DNA of 44,010 bases from Lysobacterales bacterium (GTDB lineage: Bacteria > Pseudomonadota > Gammaproteobacteria > Xanthomonadales > SZUA-36). Made by a program: the position numbers and the translations under genes. Below, piece by piece: positions 1-7,280 of the stretch (the stretch's first letter is position 1; the number at the start of each line of letters is the position of its first letter). The notes beneath the pieces are model-generated. The model did no database searches, was not told the DNA's origin, and saw only the letters and a program-made list of their open reading frames with translations. The stretch covers positions 1 through 44,010 of the forward strand of contig JABDLD010000042.1 of assembly GCA_013001885.1 (NCBI GenBank), in the 5' to 3' direction.

Positions 1-500
1 ATGCCGTAGGATACCTTGCCGACTTGATAGCCGCCGACCGGCATTGATCCGCACCAGTCCAATACAAGATTTACCTTGTCATAGTTGTAAGATGCGCACG
101 TCATATCAGAAGACGCGTAGGCAGCACTGGGCTGAGATGGGGCCACGACGCCGAGGTCTTCCTGCACCTGCAGTTCGTTGTAGAGTGGTGGCACACCGTC
201 GTCTGTGGCAATCGCCCAATCGATATCCAACCGCCATGCACGCGTGAAGTCCACCACCATGGTTGAGCCCACGGCTGTTTTACCGTCGCGGGAGATACCC
301 AGGGCCAGGCTCGAATCGTGGGGACCATCCATATGCCCGAGCTTCCAGAAATAGTAACCTTCAATTGGCGTGGGTGGTGGATCCACTGGGTCCGCGGGTG
401 GTTTGCCGGGTACACCCCCTTTGGCGCCCCACACGGGTGCAAAGGCCAGGAGCAGCAGCGCGCAGGCTCCAATGAGAATAATAAGTTTACGTGCTTTCAT
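1..500 (-). CDS. Secreted HAF-repeat-like protein, C-terminus cut by window edge
   Basis: Reading frame open from ATG at 500 to the window edge, 166 codons seen, so the C-terminus is missing. The start is set by a strong GGAGGAAAT ribosome site just upstream. Residues 1-26 form a signal peptide (KARK, then a long Leu/Ile/Ala stretch ending PVWGA). A Pro/Gly-rich linker (residues 27-48) follows. The mature part contains FWKLGHM, then LGISRDGKTAVGS and AWRLD, which resembles the HAF extracellular repeat (a GISxDGxxVVG core followed by an aromatic Arg strand). One such unit is visible. It lies 75 bp downstream of a large secreted protein on the same strand and may be co-transcribed. Probably an exported or surface protein; no catalytic motif is seen. 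Confidence 0.7.
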   Translation of the reverse strand, partial: MKARKLIILIGACALLLLAFAPVWGAKGGVPGKPPADPVDPPPTPIEGYYFWKLGHMDGPHDSSLALGISRDGKTAVGSTMVVDFTRAWRLDIDWAIATDDGVPPLYNELQVQEDLGVVAPSQPSAAYASSDMTCASYNYDKVNLVLDWCGSMPVGGYQVGKVSYG

Positions 501-575
501 GATTTCCTCCTTGCGCGTCCCTGCGCCTGATTGCATTTCATTGCATTTCGTTGCGTCTCATTTCGAAGCAGTTCA

Positions 576-3500
576 TCAGTCGCGATAGTCAACTCTGCGG
601 AACATGATGTCGCTGCCGTTGTCGCCTTCCTCCAGCCAGATGCCGTACATCCGCGATCCGTCGGGAGTCTGGCGGAGCTGGGCTGCGCCCTGCTGAGGCT
701 TATCCTTGGCCAGCGGATTCCAGCCTTCCTCAGGTTTGCCGTTGCCGCCCTGCGGGGTGACGATCACGCTCTGGTAGCGCTGTCCCTTGTCCAGGGTGCG
801 GCTGTAATAGATGTCCAGCGGCAGCTTGGGTTGCTCGACACCGTCCGGCAGGGTGTTCTGGTTGAAATCCAGACCATAGGCCAGCTGGTAGACGCTCGAA
901 TCCCATTTATCTTCCGGGTAACCGGTGGCAGTTCCGTCGGGATTTTTGATGGTCCCCGGGGTCTTGACCAGCCGTGGTTCCTCCACGGTCGTGCGGTAGT
1001 TGCGCAGATTGGAAACGTTACGCGGCGGTTCGATTGCACCCGGCTCGTACACCGTGGTGACCACCTCCTCATCCCAGGTTACTTCCTGGTTTTCATCATC
1101 GATCACCGGGACCCTGAAGACCACGTTGTGCTCGATATCGGTATCGGTCTTATCGGTCGTCCAGTGCTGGCCTCCGTTGAAAGAACGACGAATATAGAAG
1201 TCGTACTTGTCGTTGGCCTTTCTGCCCCAGTTGGGCGTCCAGGTGTAGCCGATCAGAAGATCGTCACCGTTAAGGGCGCCGCGGTGGGCACGGGCGTCTG
1301 AGAAGGGGTTTCTCGCCGATGAATCATTGAGATTGTCTTCAACCCAGGTCCAACGGAGCATTTTGATGGGTTTTTCCGGATCGAACGGATCCTGGAACGT
1401 GGAGTTCGGATCTTCGCTTACGCTTACGCTGCTCAGGTTCATGGCCCCGGGCGTGAAGTTCCCAAAGGCATAGGGGTTGCCGCTCGGAGAGGCCTTCATG
1501 CGCCGCATAAAAATGTCCGCCGGTTTGCCTCTGCCTTCTTCACCCTCGCGGTAAAGTGCTACCAGTACCGTGCCCGAGGCTCCTTTCTTGGATTTGGGCT
1601 GAGTCACGAAGCGCACCCGGCGGGCATTATTCGTCGCCGGGATTGGCTCGTCCTTCCAATCGAGAAGCAGCGGGGGTGGATCAGGAGCATAGAGAGCAGG
1701 ATCTTCCGTCAGGTAGACCGGTATCGGATTTCCAGACCCGTCCAATATCGGGTTACCGAAGTCGTCCAATTTGATCTCCGGCTGGTTGATCATGCCTCCA
1801 CTGGCAACTGTTACGGGATTGAAAAGATCGAAGCTGTGATAGAAGACGTTTTTGCCCATATCCGGTTTGTAGCGATCCTCGTCGTGCTCATCGCTTTCCT
1901 CAACGGGCCAAACCGGAATGTAATCATCACTACCGCCACAGCCGTCGTCATCGTGCTCACCCTCCGGGGGCGAGCCTACACCCTTGCTTTCTTCGTAGCC
2001 GATGATGACCCAGGCGCTCTTGCTGCCGTCCGGTTTCTTATAGGGCTGCAGGAAGATATTGGGCCGGGAAGCGCCGGTGTTGCCGTCGAGAAAACGTCCG
2101 TCGGCGGTAACACATACATTGTGGATTTCACCTTTAGGGTTGGCTTTCTCGAGGGTGTAAGCACACAGGGGATTGAACCCCGGGACTGCGGCCGTGCCGA
2201 TACCTTCTATCGTGCCGCAATACCGGTGGGTTCCCTTGCCTTCTCCGTCAAAATCATGCTCGCCATTTCCACCATCGGGATCCATGTTCTCAGCACTGCA
2301 GACTTCATTGTCGGAAATTCTGACCGGCAGGGTCATGGGCACAAGGGCTTTGACCCTTCCAGTCAACTCGGGGTCGGCGGCCAAATCCTCGTCGTTTTCA
2401 CCCATTTCGCCTGATGGGTAGTCGTAATCGATCTTGGCGAAATCCTTCAAAGTGATATAGCTGTACCAGATATCGGCCTTGTTGTTGGTGTTGGCGCCAC
2501 TCCATCCGTCGCCAGGACCTTCGCCGTCACCCGGCAACAGGCCCTTGGGGTCTTCCTGCCAGACAATGGCGAATGCGACATCGGTACCCGCCCCGGCAAA
2601 GAGCTGGAAGGCGTCGCGGCGTCCCGAAGTCAACTTCTCGGGTTTGAACCAGACGATGTCACCGACATAATCACCAATGCCTGCATTGAAGTCAGCCTCG
2701 GTGGCAACGATACCCCTGGCTGCCCATACGCAGCTATAGGGCACCTCACCCATATCGGGGTAGTCTTCGTAGATGACCGAACGTTGCGGGCCGGCCACAC
2801 CAAAAATGTCGTCCTGCCAGTAGGTGTCGTCACCCGTGTAATCGTTTCTGCACATGGTGCCCTCGTCTGTTTCGCGGCACACTTCGCAGGTGTCGAATTC
2901 GCCGTCATCATCAGAGTCCACATCAAACGCATCACAAACCGTAATGCCGTAACCCGGTCTTCCGCCCCGACAGTATTTGTCGGTCCAGGCCACGAAGATC
3001 TTGTTGTCCTTGACCTTGAGCATGGGCTTCCAGGATTCTCCCGCGTAACCCACCAGGGATGATTTTTTGGCGGTCTTGGAGATGTTACTGCGCTTCCAGC
3101 TGTCGCCGTCGTCCCGCGAGATGGCGACCCAAACGTCCAGTGCGCCAGTGCCCTCGACCTCATCAAGGTAGGAAACCACGATGGGTTTGGCTTCATAACG
3201 TGTTTCAATGATCGCGTCGTTCTCGTCGAAGTAGACCACCTCAGTCAGAGTGTCGTCCGACCGTCTGGCCGGAACGTAGACAGGCATCATATCGATCTTG
3301 GCCTTGTTGCTTTTCAGGTCCGGAGACTTGGAGATATTTCGCTTCATCAGGTTGCCGGCCTGCATCCCGTTATTGAGGTTTTCCAGGGCTTCTGCCTTGG
3401 TAACTGCGGCCAAACTCACCGTGCCCCTGCATACGGCGATTGTTGCGTCGATCAGAGCGCCAACGGCTGCATCATCAGAAAAGAAAAGTTCCGGCTCCAG

Positions 3501-4487
3501 AACTGGAGGAGGGTCGCCCAAAGCTGAATTCAGGCAATCGACCACCTCCGCAGTGAGGTTGATCGCACCCTGCGCGGGGTTTCCGTCCGCGTCCAGGCTC
3601 TGTAACAGCCTGGCCACATTGAGGACCCGGTCGTCATCCATGTCGGCTTGGCCGAAGAGGTCCGGTGGTGAGACCTGGTGGTCACCCAGGGCGTCGCCCA
3701 GGTAAAGGTTGCCCGCATAAAAAGCGATGTACTCGCCTGGAAGGTACCAGAACTGTCCTCCCTCACCCGTGATACCAAAATTGGTCTGGGTAACGGTCAC
3801 ATACGACAATCCATTGACGATGGCATCGATGAAGTGTCCCGGCTCAACCTTGGCCGGCACGTAGGTGACGTACATACCCCAAATACGGTCGTCGTCTTTG
3901 TCGAACCGGCTGAAAACGCCTTCGTTCTCGGCATACGCATCTTCCGGCACCCTGACCAGGGTAGTGACGTCTTCTACCACCTGCTCCTCATAAAGTATGA
4001 CGGACACGATGGTGTAGAGCGGCGGGCACGCAGTTAGATTGGGTCCCCAGCAAACATCGAAATTGGAGAGGGGGATCGTTTCGACATGACTTTCGACCGT
4101 TATGCCCTGATCTCCAAAGTAGTCAGTTTTGTAATCAAACTTGCTGGCTTTTGGTTGTCCGGTCTTTTTGTCGAGGATGCTGTCAAAGTCGTCCAGATCC
4201 TGGACGATATGAATGCGCACTTCCCCGATCGTGTAGGGTTCGATTGGGTCGATCGTAATTTGCAGATTGCCGTTCTCTTTGTGGCCGTTGACGAAATCTA
4301 CTTCACCAATCGGTATCCATGCGTCCGGTGTACCGGGATTCCAGTCCTTGACCATCAGCCGGGTTTCGACCGGCCAGGTCAATCCTTCCTGGTTATTCTG
4401 GGCATTGACACTGCTGGCTGACGTGCACAGCAGCATTAACAGCGCCACGAGCGCTAATACGTGAGATCTAAGTCTGATACGTTTCAT
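576..4487 (-). CDS. Large secreted Asp-box (BNR-like) protein, about 1303 aa
   Basis: The start was moved to ATG 4487 because CAGGAGGAAACTGGA immediately precedes it; the upstream ATG at 4511 has no ribosome site. Residues 1-30 are a signal peptide (MKRIRLRSH, hydrophobic core, cleavage near VNAQ). The mature protein is acidic and rich in Asp, Gly, Pro and Trp. Two Asp-box turns of sialidase/BNR propellers are visible: SRDDGDSWKRS in the first half and SFNGGQHWTT in the last third. A DVDSDDDGEFD segment next to CEVC resembles a calcium-binding thrombospondin type-3 loop. Several Cys pairs suggest disulfides outside the cytoplasm. No C-terminal sorting signal or membrane helix is seen; the protein ends FRRVDYRD. 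No sialidase catalytic Arg triad was identified, so enzymatic activity is not claimed. A structural or binding role in the envelope or outside is inferred. Confidence 0.8.
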   Translation of the reverse strand: MKRIRLRSHVLALVALLMLLCTSASSVNAQNNQEGLTWPVETRLMVKDWNPGTPDAWIPIGEVDFVNGHKENGNLQITIDPIEPYTIGEVRIHIVQDLDDFDSILDKKTGQPKASKFDYKTDYFGDQGITVESHVETIPLSNFDVCWGPNLTACPPLYTIVSVILYEEQVVEDVTTLVRVPEDAYAENEGVFSRFDKDDDRIWGMYVTYVPAKVEPGHFIDAIVNGLSYVTVTQTNFGITGEGGQFWYLPGEYIAFYAGNLYLGDALGDHQVSPPDLFGQADMDDDRVLNVARLLQSLDADGNPAQGAINLTAEVVDCLNSALGDPPPVLEPELFFSDDAAVGALIDATIAVCRGTVSLAAVTKAEALENLNNGMQAGNLMKRNISKSPDLKSNKAKIDMMPVYVPARRSDDTLTEVVYFDENDAIIETRYEAKPIVVSYLDEVEGTGALDVWVAISRDDGDSWKRSNISKTAKKSSLVGYAGESWKPMLKVKDNKIFVAWTDKYCRGGRPGYGITVCDAFDVDSDDDGEFDTCEVCRETDEGTMCRNDYTGDDTYWQDDIFGVAGPQRSVIYEDYPDMGEVPYSCVWAARGIVATEADFNAGIGDYVGDIVWFKPEKLTSGRRDAFQLFAGAGTDVAFAIVWQEDPKGLLPGDGEGPGDGWSGANTNNKADIWYSYITLKDFAKIDYDYPSGEMGENDEDLAADPELTGRVKALVPMTLPVRISDNEVCSAENMDPDGGNGEHDFDGEGKGTHRYCGTIEGIGTAAVPGFNPLCAYTLEKANPKGEIHNVCVTADGRFLDGNTGASRPNIFLQPYKKPDGSKSAWVIIGYEESKGVGSPPEGEHDDDGCGGSDDYIPVWPVEESDEHDEDRYKPDMGKNVFYHSFDLFNPVTVASGGMINQPEIKLDDFGNPILDGSGNPIPVYLTEDPALYAPDPPPLLLDWKDEPIPATNNARRVRFVTQPKSKKGASGTVLVALYREGEEGRGKPADIFMRRMKASPSGNPYAFGNFTPGAMNLSSVSVSEDPNSTFQDPFDPEKPIKMLRWTWVEDNLNDSSARNPFSDARAHRGALNGDDLLIGYTWTPNWGRKANDKYDFYIRRSFNGGQHWTTDKTDTDIEHNVVFRVPVIDDENQEVTWDEEVVTTVYEPGAIEPPRNVSNLRNYRTTVEEPRLVKTPGTIKNPDGTATGYPEDKWDSSVYQLAYGLDFNQNTLPDGVEQPKLPLDIYYSRTLDKGQRYQSVIVTPQGGNGKPEEGWNPLAKDKPQQGAAQLRQTPDGSRMYGIWLEEGDNGSDIMFRRVDYRD

Positions 4488-4682
4488 TCCAGTTTCCTCC
4501 TGCACAATCATCGTTTCCGGAGGAAACTTGGCAGCGTCCTGCGCTGTTGTAGGGGTGGACTCCTCCTCATGCGACCACGGTTCGCATTTCGCAAAGAAAC
4601 CATCTTCGATGGAGCCTGCCCCGTCTTACGCGGAATTTCGCAGGCCCATACGATGGACCCAAATTTAAATTAGCAGATACCG

Positions 4683-4722
4683 GATTAACGGAATCTGAAA
4701 CGGAGTTTAAGGGTTGGTTAAG
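4683..4722 (-). promoter_or_regulatory. Promoter with CTTAA-N6-CTTAA box for the 1303-aa secreted protein gene
   Basis: On the minus strand two CTTAA half-sites (4718-4722 and 4707-4711) lie 11 bp apart. The downstream one extends to CTTAAA (4706-4711) as the -35. After exactly 17 bp comes TTAATC (4683-4688) as the -10. Direct CTTAA repeats at 11 bp are the recognition pattern of PmrA/QseB-type OmpR-family regulators. The same layout recurs at 6010-6049. Transcription would start near 4676, leaving a leader of about 190 nt. Confidence 0.6.
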
Positions 4723-4736
4723 TTTTATGGTCCCGA

Positions 4737-4752
4737 TCGCGCAAATGCGCGA
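4737..4752. other. Short perfect hairpin TCGCGC-AAAT-GCGCGA
   Basis: A 6-bp perfect stem with a 4-nt loop sits 15 bp past the stop codon of the 384-aa secreted protein gene (minus). No clear U-run follows on the minus strand, so it is at best a weak terminator. It lies just upstream of the promoter of the next gene. Confidence 0.3.
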
Positions 4753-4767
4753 CCAGGCACGCTATTA

Positions 4768-5922
4768 CTAATTACAACTGATTCCTGGCATGGACGTAAG
4801 CCTGATAAAATCCATCTCCAGGCTGCCGTCAAGACCACTGAATGAAGCTTTGCCCGTATCACAATCTGCCAAGTTTATGATAATGGTACCCCATGAAGTT
4901 GCCGGAAGCGTCGGTAGACCAAAAACTCCAGAAATGACTTCATACATGTCCATTTCAACAGGAGCGTTGAACTCCAGGTCCCCTTCGAATGTCTCCGAGA
5001 ACAGCCACAACCTTTCACTCATTGCGGTATGTCCGTAGTAATATACGGTTAGCCCTGATTCGTGTGATACGAAGTTGAAGCCGTGCCCGGGATTATTGGG
5101 ATCATAGAACAGTCCGTTCACTCCCAAGTCGTTGGTCAAGCCACCGGCTTGCGGTGTTGATATAACATCTGCAAACTTTGATCCTACCGATAAATCGTCA
5201 AAAAACGCCGGCTGCCCCGCCATCTGATCACCCCGGATGGATACAGCAGTAATCCTGCCGCCACCCCGGTAAAGCAAATCCACCGTAACATTGTCTATTA
5301 CCGGGCTGCTTGATTCATCGACCGGGTCAACCCACAACGTAACAACCTCAAGGTCATCGGGCCCGGTAATGGCTTCTCCATATTCGATTCGCAAAACCAC
5401 CAACATTTCCATGGAGGAAGGAATACCACCAACGACATCGATGTTCGCTCCCCCGTTGCCGACCATAAAATTGTTGTTTTTCATCCCGAAAGACACATCC
5501 GGCTGCCCCCCGCCGTTCAGCTGCTCGAGAATCAGCGTAAAGGTCATGTCACCGTTTGCACGCGAAGGGTGAATCCGGAAACTGGCGTAGAAATTCTCAC
5601 CATCGGTTCTGAATAATTCATGATCCTGTGAACTATACCTTTGTGCCGTTCGCATACCATTATCGTCAAAAGGAAAATCGTAAATGGCCTTGCCGGTTCC
5701 GGCATTAAGGTCGGCTTCTGTCCTGTTGACATAAAAATTGCTCTCGGAATTAAGGAACCAATCACCCGCCAATCCAATCGCAGGGCCGGCGGGGCTAACA
5801 GAAATCAAGGCGTTGTCCGGATAACCCGTAAAACTCTCGAAGATGATCAGATCCGCATCTGCGGTAGCACTTAGAGTGGCCAGTCCCAGGAGAATGGCAA
5901 ATATCTTGTCTTTGAATGGCAT
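4768..5922 (-). CDS. Secreted protein with lectin-like N-terminal and GLFYDP/GHGF C-terminal domain
   Basis: 384 aa. ATG at 5922 is preceded by GAGGTGAAT. Residues 1-24 are a signal peptide (MPFKDK, hydrophobic core, ATADA). Residues about 25-255 resemble a concanavalin/LamG-like beta-sandwich of the kind found in exported proteins: FESFTGYPDN at the start, FYASFRIHPS, and a late FFDDLSVG strand typical of jelly-roll ends. From about residue 268 a second domain begins: GVNGLFYDPNNPGHGFNF, then YYYGH and a final Cys pair (ADCDTG, ISC). The G-[WLF]-[WF]-YDP-x3-GHGF pattern occurs widely in secreted proteins of gammaproteobacteria; its function is unknown to me. It shares its promoter design with the large secreted protein downstream, which suggests co-regulation. 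Ligand unknown; carbohydrate binding is an inference from the fold guess. Confidence 0.75.
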   Translation of the reverse strand: MPFKDKIFAILLGLATLSATADADLIIFESFTGYPDNALISVSPAGPAIGLAGDWFLNSESNFYVNRTEADLNAGTGKAIYDFPFDDNGMRTAQRYSSQDHELFRTDGENFYASFRIHPSRANGDMTFTLILEQLNGGGQPDVSFGMKNNNFMVGNGGANIDVVGGIPSSMEMLVVLRIEYGEAITGPDDLEVVTLWVDPVDESSSPVIDNVTVDLLYRGGGRITAVSIRGDQMAGQPAFFDDLSVGSKFADVISTPQAGGLTNDLGVNGLFYDPNNPGHGFNFVSHESGLTVYYYGHTAMSERLWLFSETFEGDLEFNAPVEMDMYEVISGVFGLPTLPATSWGTIIINLADCDTGKASFSGLDGSLEMDFIRLTSMPGISCN

Positions 5923-6009
5923 GATTCACCTCGCATATGAGCAGGGAAAACGTTGGAGACCGGCATGCGGAGCCGGACGTTCCATTCCAATTTCACTGTA
6001 ACAAAAGCC

Positions 6010-6049
6010 GATTAGCCCACACTGAACGGTAATTTAAGGTGAGCTTAAG
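6010..6049 (-). promoter_or_regulatory. Promoter with CTTAA-N6-CTTAA box for the 384-aa secreted protein gene
   Basis: On the minus strand CTTAA half-sites lie at 6045-6049 and 6034-6038, 11 bp apart. The -35 is CTTAAA (6033-6038), the spacer is 17 bp and the -10 is CTAATC (6010-6015). Start would be near 6003, giving a leader of about 80 nt to ATG 5922. Spacing and half-site overlap are identical to the 4683-4722 promoter, and TTCAG occurs at the same position in both spacers. Confidence 0.6.
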
Positions 6050-6204
6050 TTTTCCCTGTTCCTGATGAGTGCCAAGCAACCCAGGTTGAATCATCCCTTC
6101 AGCTTGGCTTAAGGAAGCTGCTGTAAACTTGTAATTTGTGGATTTTCTGAATGCCGCGAGGAGATTGGTGTACCTGTCGCTATTTACGAATTAAGGAGAT
6201 CACC

Positions 6205-6246
6205 ATGAAACTTCTTTACGCAAACACTGCCGCCCGGGACACATGA
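6205..6246 (+). CDS. Possible 13-codon leader ORF with good ribosome site
   Basis: ATG at 6205 is preceded by TTAAGGAGATCACC, a near-ideal ribosome site. The frame reads MKLLYANTAARDT and stops at a TGA inside an ATGA overlap with the next small ORF. It may be a leader peptide, or the true start of a gene broken by a one-base frameshift. No family recognised. Confidence 0.2.
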   Translation: MKLLYANTAARDT

Positions 6247-6458
6247 ACCACGGCAACAAGCACGTAGGCAACTTCTACGGTGTTGAAAACCTGGCCTACT
6301 ATGGCGACTGGAATTCCAACCGCGTATTTTTTGAAATCCAGGTGAACCCCCTGGGTAAAACCCGCAGTTTGAACCTTAATTCCTTCCCGGAAGAAGGAGC
6401 GTACCTATTAATGGGCAGCTTTGTCTGGGGTGATAAAGCCGATGACGGCGGTATGTAA
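6243..6458 (+). CDS. Small ORF, 71 aa, possibly a gene remnant
   Basis: Begins at the ATGA overlap with the 13-codon ORF at 6205, in the -1 frame relative to it, and has no ribosome site of its own. The product has no signal peptide or membrane segment. It contains a strand-like FFEIQVNPLG run that recalls CBM9-like folds, but it is too short to assign. One frameshift would fuse it to the well-initiated ORF at 6205, so a decayed gene is as likely as a real small protein. It lies in the 680-bp gap before the response regulator; apart from the minus-strand promoter and these small ORFs I see nothing else in that gap. Confidence 0.25.
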   Translation: MNHGNKHVGNFYGVENLAYYGDWNSNRVFFEIQVNPLGKTRSLNLNSFPEEGAYLLMGSFVWGDKADDGGM

Positions 6459-6496
6459 AAAGGAGTTCTGGCGGAAACAATCAGGAGGACCTGCGA

Positions 6497-6634
6497 ATGA
6501 CCGCCGGCCCTTCTTGCATCTTGACTCAAATCAGTGCCCTTTTCAGGTTATTGATTCAAAATAACTTTGGGATAATAGCACCTTGCCCGGCAGGAAAAAG
6601 CCATGCGAATTCTTGTAATCGAAGACAATGCTGA
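6497..6634 (+). CDS. Possible 45-aa ORF overlapping the response regulator start
   Basis: ATG at 6497 is preceded by a perfect AGGAGG with 8-nt spacing. The frame runs 45 codons and ends inside the response regulator gene in another frame. The product (Cys-containing, no recognisable motif) matches nothing I know. The strong ribosome site is the only argument for it. Confidence 0.12.
   Translation: MTAGPSCILTQISALFRLLIQNNFGIIAPCPAGKSHANSCNRRQC
6548..6576 (+). promoter_or_regulatory. Candidate sigma-70 promoter of the two-component operon
   Basis: TTATTG (6548-6553), 17-bp spacer, GATAAT (6571-6576), 26 bp upstream of the response regulator ATG. The -10 is good, the -35 is weak. No CTTAA repeat is present here, so autoregulation through that box is not indicated. 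Confidence 0.35.
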
Positions 6635-7280
6635 ACTGACCCGCCAGATTAAAAGTTCACTGGAGCACGCCATGTATGTAGTGGACGTTGCATACGATGG
6701 CGAGGAGGGGCTGTTCATGGGTGAATCGGAGCACTACGACGCGGTGGTGCTGGACCTCGGACTGCCCAAAATGGATGGTATTGATGTACTGGAGCGGTGG
6801 CGCGCCAAGAGTAACGACGTTCCCGTGCTGATCCTGACCTCGCGCCATACCTGGCGGGAAAAAGTAGCCGGCCTGCGGGCCGGGGCGGACGACTACCTGG
6901 CAAAGCCATTTGAATTCGAAGAAATGCTGGCCCGGCTGGAAGCACTGATTCGCCGGGCCACCGGCCATTCAAGCCCGATCATGCAATGCGATTGCGGCAA
7001 GCTGGTGATAGATACCACTTCGGCTCGTGTCACCATGGAAGGCAACCTGGTTGAACTCACCGCGCTGGAATACCGCACGCTGGAATACCTGATGCAGCAC
7101 GAGGGCGAGGTCATCTCCAAGACCGAATTGACCGAACACATCTACGACCAGGATTTCGACCGCGACTCGAACGTCATCGAAGTTCTGATCAATCGCCTTC
7201 GCGGCAAAATTTGCACGGACATGATCAAGACCCGGCGGGGGCTTGGTTACCAACTCGGCGAACCCAGGCCGAATGCATAA
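6603..7280 (+). CDS. PhoP/QseB-like OmpR-family response regulator
   Basis: 225 aa, full length for the family. The receiver domain (1-118) has the acidic pair E7/D8, phospho-acceptor D51 (VVLDLGLPKMDG), switch T79 (LILTSR) and K101 (AKPF). The winged-helix DNA-binding domain follows (about 130-220), with LTALEYRTLEYLM, VISKTELTEHIYD, SNVIEVLINRLRGKI and TRRGLGYQL. AGGAAA precedes the ATG. It overlaps the sensor kinase gene by 8 bp. The closest family by motif is PhoP, with QseB/PmrA as the alternative. The nearby CTTAA-N6-CTTAA boxes are of the type bound by such regulators, so the two secreted-protein genes next door are candidate targets (inference). PhoP systems usually respond to Mg2+, antimicrobial peptides or acid. 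Confidence 0.9.
   Translation: MRILVIEDNAELTRQIKSSLEHAMYVVDVAYDGEEGLFMGESEHYDAVVLDLGLPKMDGIDVLERWRAKSNDVPVLILTSRHTWREKVAGLRAGADDYLAKPFEFEEMLARLEALIRRATGHSSPIMQCDCGKLVIDTTSARVTMEGNLVELTALEYRTLEYLMQHEGEVISKTELTEHIYDQDFDRDSNVIEVLINRLRGKICTDMIKTRRGLGYQLGEPRPNA

Noticed and set aside
531-560. Three imperfect 10-bp tandem units (TTGCATTTCA, TTGCATTTCG, TTGCGTCTCA) between the first two genes
   Set aside because: Short, imperfect and in an ordinary intergenic gap; no function can be argued.
531-1301. 256-codon open frame on the plus strand inside the large secreted protein gene
   Set aside because: Antisense shadow; no ribosome site, no recognisable domain, while the minus frame has signal peptide and Asp-boxes.
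6112-6135. Possible TyrR box around TGTAAACTTGTAA
   Set aside because: Only one half-site fits TGTAAA; the other does not match TTTACA at the required spacing.
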